Source: Brachynemurus nebulosus | Taxonomy: Eukaryota; Arthropoda; Insecta; Neuroptera; Myrmeleontidae | Length of the DNA: 64,000 nt | Direction of reading: 5' to 3' | Assembly (NCBI GenBank): GCA_035578155.1 | Contig: JAPWDM010000008.1 | Coordinates: 22,840,598-22,904,597, forward strand | Shown: in pieces, positions 26,048 through 37,241 of the stretch | Position numbering within the stretch: position 1 is the stretch's first letter | Layout: the number at the start of each line of letters is the position of its first letter | Notes under the pieces: generated by a model | Databases searched by the model: none | What the model saw: only the letters and a program-made list of their open reading frames with translations | What the model was told of the DNA's origin: nothing | Program-made: the position numbers and the translations under genes

Positions 26048-26328
26048 TGGGGGATTCGCCAGAAATTTTCTTAAGCAGCTTCCACATTCTCGCCGAAGTT
26101 GGACGAAGTAGTTCCTCGCGAGGTTGGCCGAGGCATAAGAATAGCACTGAAACACCAACCGCGAAGCACAACGAAATGACCCGCTACATTCTCGACTCGT
26201 CCAACCTCGGCGAGAATGTGGAAGCTGCTTTAGCCTAACTTTAGCGACGTTAGCCAACGAAGCTTGCACCATTACAAACCAGAGGGCTCTGATGCAAAAA
26301 ATTAATGCACGTTAATATTTTTTCATGG
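26048..26328. other. Transposon-arm sequence forming the ZNF1 5' flank
   Basis: Excluding the nested MITE at 26074-26229, this segment (GGGGATTCGCCAG... TTAGCCAACGAAGCTTGCACC... ACCAGAGGGCTCTGATGC) matches the ZNF2 flank at 31933-32110 and one arm of the palindromic element at 42957-43270. The element arm therefore predates the gene duplication. Confidence 0.65.
26074..26229. mobile_element. PIF/Harbinger-like MITE, TSD TTA
   Basis: The ends AGCAGCTTCCACATTCTCGC and its exact inverse bound 156 bp, with TTA at 26071-26073 and 26230-26232. The ZNF2 flank at about 31952 has the same surroundings with a single TTA, i.e. the unoccupied site. Confidence 0.9.
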
Positions 26329-26691
26329 GCTGTGTTCGAGCAGAAAAAAATTCTTTAAGCGCTTCAAGCCGCTTCATATTGCTGACCAATTTTCTGCTTG
26401 GACAGAGATCAAGTGACATGTAGTTCTGTCTTACATCAAATTTAAATTTTACTGCGATAAATTAGAAAATTCTGCCATATTGTTGTTTACTCTGATGATT
26501 TTTCAATAATATGACCTATAATGTTATCCATAATGTGTAAAATATAAAAGAAATAGCAAATTTTCCTATGAATAACTCCTACTGAGGTTATTTTGTTTAA
26601 ATACCTACGACAACATTTTGCTTTTTGGTGCTTTGTTATTCTTAGTAAATCGCCATTTTGCTTTAAAGAATTTTTTCTGCTCGAACGTAGC
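26329..26691. mobile_element. TIR element present only in the ZNF1 flank
   Basis: GCTGTGTTCGAGCAGAAAAA and the inverse of GCTACGTTCGAGCAGAAAAA bound 363 bp. In the ZNF2 flank (about 32048-32056) the surrounding TTTTTTC...TTTTTCACGGTAT runs on without it. No clear TSD was read. Non-coding. Confidence 0.7.
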
Positions 26692-26759
26692 TATTTGTTT
26701 TTCACGGTATAAAACTTCTGAAGTACAGCCAGCAGGTGTCAGATATTTAGCACCCCATA

Positions 26760-27220
26760 CAGTCAAACTCATGTATTTTCAACCTGTCGGGACTAATCCG
26801 CTCATGTATTTTCAACTTCTCCTTCATCCTCACTCCGTGGCAATCATAGAACCAATCACAAAAAGCCCGCGTAAATCTTTACACAATAACAGTAGTCACG
26901 TCTACTTTCCCAGTGAATAACCTTAAAATGCCAGAATGTCAAGTAACATATTATGATAAACAAAAAAGTGAAACATGAAAAAAGTGTAATAAACTTGTAG
27001 TAAAATCATTTTTTTAGGAATTGCAAATGAAATAAAATCATATATTGTAGGATTATAGGATAAAACCACTAGTGGTCGATCGGTTAATCTGACAGTTATT
27101 TTTCTGTATTAAAGTATTGCGTGAGAAGTGGGGACCAAAAACTTGAAAATACGTGAGTAAAATCAGTTGAAAATAGATGGTGTTGAAAATACATGAGTTG
27201 AAAATACATGAGTCCGACTG
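26760..27220. mobile_element. Tc1/mariner-like MITE, TA target
   Basis: CAGTCAAACTCATGTATTTT and the inverse of CAGTCGGACTCATGTATTTT bound 461 bp with TA on each side (26758-26759 and 27221-27222). CATGTATTTTCAA words repeat subterminally (26770, 26803, inverse 27183 and 27200). No transposase. Confidence 0.8.
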
Positions 27221-27554
27221 TATACTTTCTACTTAACATTCATAAAAAAAAGTTTAAGTTGGCGATGTTGCTCTTTTTTCAAGAGCTATTTAATGATATG
27301 CAATGTTGTTCAAATTAAATTTATCCAAAACATTTTTAATGTCACGGAACACGGTCAATATTGTGTTATATAATAGATGTAATTTGAAAATAAAAATAAC
27401 GAATAAAAAAATTCCAAAAAATTAAAGAATCGAAATTTAATTTTTTTATTTAATTTTCGTAACTAAATGAAAAAGAATCGATAAAAATAATGGAATGAAA
27501 AATAATCGAATGATTGTCCGATTACTCAGACCACTCTATTAAAAATAATCGATT

Positions 27555-27677
27555 ATTTAAATTATTCATTGCATTTGTATGGTTTTTCTTGTGTGTTTAT
27601 TTTCTCCATGATTTTACAAATTGTCTTCATAGGTAATTAAATGTTTTAAGACATGTATTATATTTGAATTGTTTTTC
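27555..27677 (-). pseudogene. Decayed zinc-finger tail of ZNF2
   Basis: Directly after the ZNF2 stop, the same minus frame reads EKQFKYNTCLKTFNYL, a stop, RQFVKSWRK, a stop, then THKKNHTNAMNN. These are two fingers with a lost cysteine and several nonsense codons. The ZNF2 stop itself is TGA where the HTGEK linker needs GGA. The gene was therefore once longer. Confidence 0.8.
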
Positions 27678-30137
27678 TCATGTATGTATCCTTGTATGTC
27701 TATTCAAACTGCTTATCTGCGAAAATGTTTTAGCACATACGTTGCATTTGTATGGTCTTTCTCCCGTATGTATTCTTTCATGTGTTTTTAAATAGTTGGA
27801 CCTAGAAAATGTTTTTGAACATATATTACACTTGAATTGTTTTTTACTCCTACGAACCATTTCACGTTCCAAATTTGTGTCAGCTTCGATTTTAATTTCG
27901 GTATGTAAACTATTCAAGTTACTTCGATGTTCCTCTTCAAATGCGAACTTTTCTTCACTTTCATCTACAGAATTACATGTTTCCACTTTTATCTTGTTTA
28001 AAATTTCATCATTTGTTTCTAATAGATTTTCTTCATGTTTCATTTTAACAGAAACTGGAACAAATTCTACAAACTTTTTATCTTCTATTTTTTTGTTTTG
28101 TATGCTTCCTACTGAAGTGATCGATATATCATTTACAAAATCGCATGTTCCAACTTTCATTTGTGTTTCACGTTCCAAACTTGTGTCAGCTTCGATTTTA
28201 ACTTCGGTATGTAAACTATTCAAGTTACTTGGGTGTTCCTCTTCAAATTCCAATTTTCCTTTATTTTCATCTACAAAATCACATGTTTCCACTTTTACCT
28301 TGTTTAAAATTTCATCATTTGTTTCTAATGGATTTTCTTCATGTTTCATTTTAACAGGAACTGGTACAAATTCTGTAGCCTGTTTATCTTCTATTTTTTC
28401 GTTTTGCATGTTTTCTAATGAAGTGACTGATGTATCACCTACAAAATCGCATGTTTCAATTTTTTGGAGGGCTTCGAACGGTTTTCCTTCGGTATGTATT
28501 CGTTTATGTTTCCGTAAAACAGACTTTCGAGCAAATCGTTTACTACAATTATTACATTTGAACCGCTTTTCGCCTGTGTGTGTCCTTTCATGTTCTTTCA
28601 GATAACGTGACAAAGCGAAGGTTTTTGCACATAAATTACACTGGTATGGTTTTTCTCCGGTGTGTATTCGTTCATGTTTTTTTAAATCGCCGGAATGAGC
28701 AAATGTTTTAAAACATACCCTACATTTGTATGGTTTTTCTCCTGTATGTATTCTGTAATGTGTACTCAAATTGCTTGTATGTGAAAATGTTGTAAAACAT
28801 ACATTACATTCGTATGGTTTTTCTCTTGTATGTATTCTTTTATGTCTAATCAAACTGCCTTTTTGCGAAAATGTTTTAAAACACACATTACATTTGTGTG
28901 GTTTTTCTCCTGTGTGTATTCTGTAATGTATTTTCAAGTCCCTTAACAGAGGAAATGTTTTAAAACATATATCACATATGAACGGTTTTTCTCCTGCGTG
29001 GATTCTTTCATGTTTTCTTAAATTACTTGACTGAGTAAATGTTTTAAAACATGTATTACATTTGTATGGTCTTTCTCCCGTATGTATTTTTTCATGCATT
29101 TGTAAATGACCAGATTGATTAAATGTTTTAAAACATACCTTACACTGATACGGTTTTTCCCCGGAATGTATTCTGTTATGTGTAATCAAATAACTTGAGT
29201 GCAAAAATGTTTTAAAACATATATCACATTTGTATGGTTTTTCTCCTGAATGCACTATTTCATGTGTTTTTAAATCATTGGACGTTGAAAATGATTTAGA
29301 ACATATATTACACTTGAACTGTTCTTCACTGTTATGAACCACTTCACGTTCCGAATTTATGTCATCTTCGATTTTAACTTCGGTATGTAAACTATCCAAA
29401 TCATTAAGATGTTCCTGTTCAAATTTCAATTTTCCTTCAGTTCCATCTGCAGAATCACATGTTTCCACTTTTATTTTGTTGAAAATTTCATCATTTGTTT
29501 CTAATAAATTTTGTTCATGTTCCATTTTAACAGAAATTGGTAGAAATTCTATAACCTCTTTATCATCTATTTTTTCGTCGTGTATGCTTCTTACTGAAGT
29601 GTCAGAAGTATTATCAACAAAATTACATGTTTCATTTTTTTGGGGAGTTTTAAACGCGTTTCCCCTGTTATGAATTCTCTGATGTCTATTCACACTGCTT
29701 GACTGAGAAAATGTTTTAAAACATATATCACATTTGTATGGTTTTTCTCCCGTGTCGATTCTTTCATACTTTCTCAAACTGTCTGAACTGGTAAATGTTT
29801 TAAAACATGTACAACATTCGAATGGCTTTTCTCCTGTATGAATTCTTTGGTGTACTTTCAAAGAACCTGATGTAGAAAGGATTTTAGAACACATACTGCA
29901 CTTGAATTGTTTCTCACTGTTTCGAATCATTTCATGTTTCTTGGCCACATCGACGTCGATTTTGGTTTCAGAAAGTAAATCGTACAAGCTACCACTTACG
30001 TGTTGATCTTCAAATTTTATTTCACTCTCATCTACGACTTCACATGTTTCAATTTTTATTTTGTTTAAAACTCCATCATTTGTTTCTAACGAATTTTTTT
30101 CATATTCCATTTTGACACCAAATGATTCAAACGACAC
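27678..30137 (-). CDS. ZNF2: C2H2 zinc-finger protein, tandem paralog of ZNF1
   Basis: The frame encodes 819 residues, starting MSFESFGVKMEYEKN; the conserved KMEYE methionine is an alternative start. The layout is an acidic module, three C2H2 units (the second with Tyr and Asp replacing the two histidines), a second module, ten fingers with TGEKPY linkers, two further modules in direct succession (VKMKHEENPLETNDEILNK and VKMKHEENLLETNDEILNK), then two fingers and a TGA in the linker. Finger order in the long array matches ZNF1 (LHSSYL, SGHL, SSNL, SGDL, KSVLRKH), so the pair arose by tandem duplication. It is probably a nuclear DNA-binding protein; target unknown. The frame is intact apart from the premature end. 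Confidence 0.87.
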   Translation of the reverse strand: MSFESFGVKMEYEKNSLETNDGVLNKIKIETCEVVDESEIKFEDQHVSGSLYDLLSETKIDVDVAKKHEMIRNSEKQFKCSMCSKILSTSGSLKVHQRIHTGEKPFECCTCFKTFTSSDSLRKYERIDTGEKPYKCDICFKTFSQSSSVNRHQRIHNRGNAFKTPQKNETCNFVDNTSDTSVRSIHDEKIDDKEVIEFLPISVKMEHEQNLLETNDEIFNKIKVETCDSADGTEGKLKFEQEHLNDLDSLHTEVKIEDDINSEREVVHNSEEQFKCNICSKSFSTSNDLKTHEIVHSGEKPYKCDICFKTFLHSSYLITHNRIHSGEKPYQCKVCFKTFNQSGHLQMHEKIHTGERPYKCNTCFKTFTQSSNLRKHERIHAGEKPFICDICFKTFPLLRDLKIHYRIHTGEKPHKCNVCFKTFSQKGSLIRHKRIHTREKPYECNVCFTTFSHTSNLSTHYRIHTGEKPYKCRVCFKTFAHSGDLKKHERIHTGEKPYQCNLCAKTFALSRYLKEHERTHTGEKRFKCNNCSKRFARKSVLRKHKRIHTEGKPFEALQKIETCDFVGDTSVTSLENMQNEKIEDKQATEFVPVPVKMKHEENPLETNDEILNKVKVETCDFVDENKGKLEFEEEHPSNLNSLHTEVKIEADTSLERETQMKVGTCDFVNDISITSVGSIQNKKIEDKKFVEFVPVSVKMKHEENLLETNDEILNKIKVETCNSVDESEEKFAFEEEHRSNLNSLHTEIKIEADTNLEREMVRRSKKQFKCNICSKTFSRSNYLKTHERIHTGERPYKCNVCAKTFSQISSLNRHTRIHT

Positions 30138-30152
30138 GATAGAACTTCTTTA

Positions 30153-31688
30153 CAAGGATGTCGTTTTTTAATCGATAAATCGAGAAATCAATTAATCGGA
30201 AGTATAGAAACCGATTTTTAATCGATTATTGATTTTGAGATCGATTCACATATCGATTTTTATTTTATGGAAATCGCGAAACGATTTTTTTTTTCAAAAC
30301 ATAAATTGCTTTTTTATTTATACGTTGCTGTTTAATTTAAATCTATTATCGGTACTACTATTAATTTAAATTTAAATCTATTATCGGTACTACGATTATT
30401 AAATTTTAAGCATCAAACACATTAAATGCATATAATTAAATCTACGCATCAAATCAAATTGTCAAAATTGACGTTGACAACTGTACCATGTACAAAACAA
30501 TAAAGCTTAAGCGGGAAATTTAAAAAAAAGAAATTATAATTCTTTTTTTATCCCTTAATCTATAAAAAACTTTGTATGTAATTAAATAAAAAAAACTTCT
30601 CAACATTTAGTACAATTTAGATAATATTTATACAATTAGCATTTTTATATATGAAAATAAATGTTGTCAACTTTGCTGTGGTGTTGTGATTCATCTCTAC
30701 GCCATAGAATAAAATTCTAAAAAAATGTTGGTAATTAAGTATTTACAGTTGTATACGCTTAATATTTTTCTTCTTAAAAGACTTTGAAAGTTCATCTTTC
30801 TGAATTATAAATTTTTACTTAAAAATTACCGCCATTTTTGCAACAGCAAATTGAATCGATTTATACCCTCGTGCGAATAGCCAACATAAATTTAAAAAAA
30901 TGAGATTTTTTTATTTTTGCTTCGATCAATCGTTTGTGAATCGTTTGTGAATGTTTGTGACGCTATTATTTTCGTTTGTGACTAATTAGTTAATTAATTA
31001 TTTAATTGTTAATTACGAGTGTGCGAATAGCCAACATTTTTTAAAATTTATAGCAATATTGACTTCCGGGCACTTAATCGATCGAAAATCGTTTGTGAAT
31101 TCCAAATATACCATTAAAAACATTTGTGACAGCGTGTTTTTTTTAAAAAATAATAAAAAAATTCTGTATACTGCTGTCATTTACAAAATAGTTATTTTTT
31201 CTCACACTAGAGGGCATTGGAGTGCAACTAAACAGAGTGGCCAACATAAAAAACTTCATTACTACAAAAAATAATTGATTTTTTTTATTATTTTTTTAAA
31301 AAATACGCTGTCACAAATGTTTTTAATGGTATATTTGGAATTCACAAACGATTTTCGATCTATTAAGTGTCCGAAAGTCAATATTGCAATAAATTTTAAA
31401 AAATGTTGGCTATTCGCACACTCGTAATTAACAATTAAATAATTAATTAACTAATGAGTTACAAACGAAAATAATAGCGTCACAAACATTCACAAACGAT
31501 TCACAAACGATTGATCGAAACAAAAATAAAAAAATCTCATTTTTTTACATTTATGTTGGCTATTCGCACGAGGGTTCGATTTATTGGAATCGATTTTGAA
31601 TACAATCGATAATTTAAGTATCGATTCTTTTGTTGGCAATTACGAATCGATTCAAAAATCGATTTTTTTTTAAAAAACGACATCCTTA
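30153..31688. mobile_element. Non-autonomous hAT element, TSD CTTCTTTA, with nested element
   Basis: AAGGATGTCG and CGACATCCTT ends, CTTCTTTA at 30145-30152 and 31689-31696. The interior matches the element at 23087-24076 in inverse orientation and is broken by a Mutator-like palindrome (30865-31575). The ZNF1 counterpart (22433-22445) keeps AACTTCTTTATTTTTTACAC uninterrupted, so this insertion postdates the gene duplication and sits immediately upstream of the ZNF2 reading frame. Confidence 0.9.
30865..31575. mobile_element. Mutator-like palindromic element, 9-bp TSD TCGATTTAT
   Basis: The ends ACCCTCGTGCGAATAGCCAA and exact inverse lie inside TCGATTTAT (30856-30864 and 31576-31584). The 711-bp element is palindromic along nearly its whole length, with the subterminal repeat GTGCGAATAGCCAACAT at about 31020 (inverse about 31402). 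Ends and arms are related to those of the 22670-26038 element, so both belong to one family. Confidence 0.92.
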
Positions 31689-31714
31689 CTTCTTTACACT
31701 TTTCCTATTACAGT

Positions 31715-31860
31715 ACCTAACGGAAGTTGCATTTCCACATTCAAATCCATACCTAATATATATAAAAATGTTTCAATTTTTATTTTGGTTAAAACTTCAT
31801 AATATGTTTTTAGCTAATTCTCTTCAAATTTCGCTTTAGAATGTATTTCTATATTTATAT
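31715..31860 (-). pseudogene. Broken upstream acidic module of ZNF2
   Basis: The minus strand matches 22470-22600 (YEVLTKIKIET core) but has a TAG stop in the N-terminal part and an inserted TATATATTA stretch. It is a relic shared by descent with the ZNF1 upstream segment. Confidence 0.6.
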
Positions 31861-31932
31861 ATAAGAGAAAATTTCAGAGAAACTAACTAGTTTTGATAAG
31901 ATGTTTTTTCTAGTTTTTCTATTTACTATCGG

Positions 31933-32110
31933 GGATTCGCCAGACAATTTTCTTAGTCCAGCGTTAGCCGGTCAACTAACGGAGCTTGCACCGTTACGAA
32001 CCAGAGGGCTCTGATTCAAAAAATTAATGCACATTAAATATTTTTTCCTGGTTTTTCACGGTATAAATACGATAAATACGATAAATACTTCTGAAGTACA
32101 GCCACATTAA
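31933..32110. other. Transposon-arm sequence forming the ZNF2 5' flank
   Basis: The segment runs from GGGGATTCGCCAGACAATTT to CTTCTGAAGTACAGCCACAT and matches one arm of the palindrome at 42957-43270. CGATAAATA is repeated three times near 32069-32090. It may supply promoter sequence, but no TATA or initiator was chosen with confidence. Confidence 0.55.
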
Positions 32111-32776
32111 ATTTAATAGATTTGAGCATTACTTTATGGTATTTCATATTTGATGTTAGTAAACAAGCCCTAAGCGTACATATACTATATAAAAAACTGT
32201 GGACATTAGTGTGTCAAACTCAGTCAGATACCGTTTAAGGATGTGTACCCAGTCAAATCGAGTACTATGTACATTTAAAATTAATCATAATGTTAAATTA
32301 TTACTAGAAACACTTATTTTATGAATTAAGATGTGTACTGTATAAGAAATTATATTAATTAATAAATTTTTTCCGTAAAATAAAGATTTAATTTGACTAT
32401 GGTTGACGATGGATTTACCAACTATCGGAAGTTATTATCCTGACAATTGACGTATAGAGTATGTTTCATTTAGAAAACACTGTGTGACACAATGCATTTT
32501 CTTTTTTTTTTCACCAAAAAAACTAATTTTTTTAAAAATTTTATTGCAAAACTAATCTTTTAATTGTATGGTTAATTTTGAAAGTGGCATAATTGACTAT
32601 TCCAAAAAAGTCGAGTTAATAACATAATTAATTACAACTTAATAACATCTTTTCACTCAACAAAAATTTACAACCAATATGTTGAAAATTACTGGAATTT
32701 TGTTGGGAAGAAATTTCACTAGTTAACAATATAGCAAATATGTTTATTTTGAAAGTGGCATAACCATAGAGAATAA

Positions 32777-32860
<84 letters not shown>

Positions 32861-33097
32861 GGTGTAAAGTAAATAACTCTCTTCCTTTTAACAGATGGTT
32901 TCTCTCGGTGTATAATTGCCGAAGACATAAATTTTTTTTCGGAATTCGCTATCTGAAAAAATCGCATCCCTGCCAGCTCGTCGTTTAATATAAATTTCCC
33001 TGAATACGGCTCTGACCAAACTAAAATTATTCGCACCCTGTATAATAAAAAAATTTTTAAAATTAAAAAAAAATTTTTTTTAAATTTTACCATAATA
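32111..33097. other. No gene; TA microsatellite and small TIR repeat
   Basis: A (TA)n run covers 32782-32857 after CCATAGAGAATAACAC; a near-identical lead-in precedes the TA run at 59494. From about 32858 CAGGGTGTAAAG to GCACCCTG at about 33042 with TA on both sides suggests a ~185-bp Tc1/mariner-like MITE directly abutting the microsatellite. Confidence 0.55.
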
Positions 33098-33605
33098 CGG
33101 GGTTTACATTTACAATGATTTGCTGGCGCCAACACAAAGTAGCGCGCCAGTAAAAGCAAAATGAACGTGTAAACATCTAGTGGCATGCAAGGTAGATCAG
33201 TGCATGCACGGATGAAGAAAGTTAGCAACCTTCTAACTTTTCTGGCGCCAGTAATGATTCATGCGCCACTAAAATTAAAACATGCAAATGTAAACTTGTA
33301 TTGGCGTCAGTATTATTTTAAAAATAATTAAATGTCATTTTTACGCGTTTATTCAGATTTGAATATCATTTTTAGATACCTATTACGTTTTTTTCCCTCC
33401 TAATTCATTGTTTTCTTTACATTTAGATATAAATGAATGCTATATATGACAGTTATTTATCCAATTCAGCCATTTGTGACCTGCGCAGTACTTACCAAAT
33501 TATACACAATGTAAATCATGTGTAAACGGACGTGCAAGTAGTGTAAACTTTACAGACATGCAAACTTAAAAGTGGCGCCAGCAAATCATTGCAAATGTAA
33601 ACCCG
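33098..33605. mobile_element. TIR element (GGGTTTACATTT ends)
   Basis: CGGGGTTTACATTTACAATG and the inverse at 33586-33605 match, and homology continues through GATTTGCTGGCGCCA. GTGTAAAC / GCGCCA words recur inside. 508 bp, non-coding; TSD not resolved. Confidence 0.75.
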
Positions 33606-34237
33606 CTATAATATGATTAATATGTAAACATGTCTTGATTGTCGAATTCAAATGTACTGTATCGTTCATAGAAAAGCTAACACAATTGTTCATAAATTTT
33701 GATTAAAATAAGTTTATGAATTATTTTTTTAGTTTTTAAAATTTTTTAGTTTTTTATATCACAGGACATTATGAATGTTATAAAAACCATAACTCTGCAT
33801 TACACAGTATTAATTTAATAACAAATTACATTAAAAACTACGAATTGCCAAACAACCAAAAAAGTAACACAACACAGAAGTTATAAATTTATAAAAGTTA
33901 CAAGAACAGAACACAGAAGTTATAAATTTTTATAAAGAAATTCCATTAATTGTAAATTTCAAAAATTAAAAATTTTTTTTCTTTAACTGTTAGAAAACAT
34001 TGTTGTTAATTTTTGCTACACAATTTATTTCATTACAACTTCATTCACTGTATCTAGCACACACACAAATACAAAACAAGTATGTTTTTCATAATAATAA
34101 TAATATTGACTCAGGTATCTGTCGATACAGGCAAATTTGGAAATACAGTTCGGTCTTGAATAGTACGACTACAGGAGCTCTTCAAGTCAAAATAGATTCA
34201 TTATACATACATAGCATACATACATTAAATCATTATA

Positions 34238-35819
34238 CTGCCGTGCTAAGCAAAAGTGCCTTAAGTAACAAATTCAAGTTTTTGAGAAAATTGAGATCAA
34301 AACTTTTTGACTTGCTGTTTCTTTTTGTATCAGCAGAACTTTAAAGCAGTTTTCTTTATTTTGTGTAAGAGATATTTCTAAGCAGTTCTGCACAATTTTA
34401 CTGCAAAATTTTGCTTAGAAATACGTTTTTTTTCAATAAAAACTGTACTTACGGCATTTTTGCTTTGTATTACTTTTTCATTAGGACGATTGAAAGTTCC
34501 ATAAGTAACATTAAATACTGTTGCTGCCCATCTCAGAACAGGGATAAACTATAAAATAATATTTTTAGCTCTGTAAAAATACAAAATTTCTGCGCTCAGA
34601 CCATGAAATATTCCAAAATTGTTATTAATTTCCTCTCTCTTTGCTTCAATAATGTTTTGAATGCACTTTCTTTTACAGAAATTTTGTACATTACATGGAT
34701 TTTTCACCACTGAGTGGCTACTTTGCAATTCTTCAATTTTTTATTTTTTTTCCTTTCTTTAAACTAATATTAAATTTCTTCCTTTTTTTCTTATTTTCAC
34801 CTGCATCACCATAACAAACTGAAGTCTCAACGGTGTCATGCCGAATTTCAATACCCACATTAGGCTTATTTTCACCTAGGCCTATGCTTAATTCATTTTC
34901 CACATTTCCTTTATCTTCAGTAGGTGTATTACAAAAACCTAGATTGTTTTGTTCAACTTTTATAGTTCTTTTGAATTCTAAGCTTACAAAACTTTTTTCA
35001 AGTCGAATCCTAAATTATTACTGTTTTCTTTCCAATCCGACCTAACTTTATCAGTTAACACTTTCATCAACACCATTTTCGGTTAGATCTCGTCTGGCTA
35101 TTATTGTGTTAGTGTTCAAATCATAAACGAGTACTTCTTTGTCTTCTGCAGCAATATTATCTAAGATAGTTTTAAAGCCCTCGTTTACAGGATCTGTTAT
35201 CGATAAAAGCTCATTATTATGAATTTTAGCAAGTTTTGTTGATGTGGAGACCTTACATTCTTCATCCTCCATACGAAATTCAACGGCACTAGCCTGATTT
35301 TAATTTTTTTCAATGGCTAAGTTAATTAACTGTTTTGTACGATTTGACACTATGTCTGGTAACGAATTCATCACTACAAATAACTTCAAAGTTCACAAAA
35401 AATATGATTAAAGCTCACTTATCTGCAGCAACAGATACAATGACCGCTAAATCAACAAACAAACATAACAACAATTAGCGGAATTATCAAACGAAGATTG
35501 TAATAATGTCGTATGTGCAACAGAAGTTTTACATCTACTAAACATAAATGCCGCTTGTGCAGCAAACTAAGCAAGGGTGCCATATGTGCATTGAATTTAC
35601 TGCATTTTTGCTTAGTAGACTGTACTTACCGCACTCTTACTTAGTAATGACAACATTTTAGTATACATACGGCTAGCTCGAAGTCTGTAGCTCCGAACGG
35701 TTGGAGCTATACCATTTTTGACAAGTTCAATGGATTCCTCGTAGTCCAAAACGTCCGAAATGGTACATAAGTCAAAATTCGAAAATTTGCACTTACGGCA
35801 CTTTTGTTTAGTTGGGCAG
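34238..35819. mobile_element. 1.6-kb TA-flanked TIR element with dead protein
   Basis: CTGCCGTGCTAAGCAAAAGT and the inverse of CTGCCCAACTAAACAAAAGT bound it, TA on each side. The word TACTTACGGCA(C/T)TTTTG recurs inside both ends. A minus-strand coding remnant (34560-35272) lies within. The TA target suits Tc1/mariner-type integration, but the protein does not look like a mariner transposase. Confidence 0.65.
34560..35272 (-). pseudogene. Frameshifted transposon protein with Cys-rich motif
   Basis: A minus frame of 73 codons starts MEDEECKVSTSTKLAKIHNN (35272). After a gap, another frame reads EFKRTIKVEQNNLGFC... to KKGKKIKN and a stop (about 34980-34740), then another NPCNVQNFCKRKCIQNI and, one base out of frame, FWNISWSERRNFVFLQS (about 34690-34570). 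The order C-x3-C/C-K-x-K-C, basic helix, FWxxSWxERRxFV recalls the N-terminal region of a group of uncharacterised insect transposon-encoded proteins; this is recognition by pattern only. Stops and frameshifts make it non-functional. Confidence 0.45.
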
Positions 35820-36721
35820 TATAATTTATAATATAAACAAAAACAAATGAAATTTGTGAATACGAAACCGTGGGAATCATACGACTTATCACTTCATCAA
35901 TTTTTAGAGTACTACACTCATCAACAAAATTAACCGTCAACCTAAAAATAGTATAATGTATAAATTATTTTTTGAAACTGTGTTATTAGATTCCATTTGT
36001 TTAGTGAGTACGTAATTTATCAATAAATTAAGCATTTTCTGCTGTACTGTAATCTATATTTACTTCAAAAAACAATAAAAAGTAAAAAAAATTAATTTTT
36101 ATTAAAAATAAATTAAAAGTTACCTATGTTGTCTCTCCTCGCGTCAGTATATGTATCGTACAGACGATAAAACAACGTGTCAAATCCTAAATATCTAATC
36201 CTAAAAGTCAATTTTTATTAATTTCTTAAAATCGTTTAAATTTAAAAAAAAAATTGAAATGAATTCTGATTGTTAACATTGTTTAATTCAGCAAATAACA
36301 TTCTTTACAAACTTTAATTCAGCAATTAATATTCAGCAAATTACATTCAATATCACAAACGAAATTTAAAATTAAAATAATGTTAACATTTTTAAAAGGT
36401 GATTAATTTTGCCGATGAGTATATTCATTATATTTCCAAATACATACATACTCGTACATACCTACAAAGCAATATCAATGTTTAGGAAATAAAATAAACA
36501 TTGTTAGAAACTACATAATTTTTTAAAAGATTTTTCGATGTATATGTATATGTGTGTAGTGTGTACTGTGTTTCTACACGGTAAACACACACACATACAC
36601 ACACAGGTACAGAAAAAAATACATTTTAGCATGTATATGTATTATGTATGCATTTATTGACAATGATTTGTGTTTCCTGTCACGGGCATATCATAATATG
36701 TAGTAGTCTTGCTTTCAAACC
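35820..36721. other. No gene; AT-rich
   Basis: Only short frames are present. A CA/TG-rich simple repeat lies at about 36541-36606. Confidence 0.5.
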
Positions 36722-36952
36722 AATATTTTATTAGTTTTTTCATTTACCGAGTGCCAATTTAAAAACAAACCGGTCTCATATATTTGGAACTGTAAAAGAT
36801 AATTAAAATTTCTCAAAACTGTTTTTCTAGAATATGGGGGAGAAACTAATATAGCCAACATGAGAATTTTTTGCAACTTTAAAATTATGATATCCTATTT
36901 AAGCATTAAAGCTCTTTAAAAATTAAAAATCACAAAGTGATTGAAAAAATTG

Positions 36953-37023
36953 TCCGAATCGGCCGGGAATCGAACCCAGGATCTCCCGGTAACTAGCCAG
37001 ATGTGTTAACCATTACACTAAAA
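36953..37023 (-). ncRNA. tRNA-like unit, left arm (anticodon loop CTAGTTA)
   Basis: On the minus strand: A-box-like TAGTGTAATGG, D stem GTGT/ACAC, anticodon stem TCTGG/CCGGG around loop CTAGTTA (position of AGT, Thr), T stem CTGGG/CCCGG around TTCGATT with B box GGTTCGATTCC. The 5' acceptor strand does not pair with CCGATTC, so it is not a normal tRNA gene. TTTTTT follows within about 10 bases, a Pol III terminator. Confidence 0.6.
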
Positions 37024-37170
37024 GTTTGTCATACGTAGTAATATCCCACAAGCACTCGATAATATTTGAAATTGAAGAATTGTAACTGTTTCTCGAATTA
37101 GAGAGAGTACTAATACACATCTAAGTGATTGAATAAATGTCCGGCTCGGGCGACTGTCGAGCACGGGATC

Positions 37171-37241
37171 ATTGGTGTAATGGTTAACACACCTGGCTAG
37201 TTACCGGGAGATCCTTGGTTCGATTCCCGGCCGATTCGGAT
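37171..37241 (+). ncRNA. tRNA-like unit, right arm (divergent partner)
   Basis: TGGTGTAATGG (A box, fits TRGYNNANNGG), D stem GTGT/ACAC, anticodon stem CCTGG/CCGGG, loop CTAGTTA, B box GGTTCGATTCC, 3' CCGATTCGGA then TTTTTT. One T-stem pair is lost relative to the left unit (CTTGG for CTGGG), and the acceptor 5' strand is unpaired. It points away from the left unit. A functional aminoacylated tRNA is unlikely; Pol III transcription is possible. Confidence 0.6.

Noticed and set aside
27796..28605. 269-codon plus-strand frame, and the 429-codon minus frame at 52331-53620
   Set aside because: Both are antisense shadows of ZNF2 and ZNF3, produced by biased codons of the repeated modules and fingers.
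36953..37241. Ordinary tRNA-Thr genes
   Set aside because: The acceptor stem does not pair in either copy, the base after the anticodon is T, and both lie in a palindrome; called tRNA-like instead.
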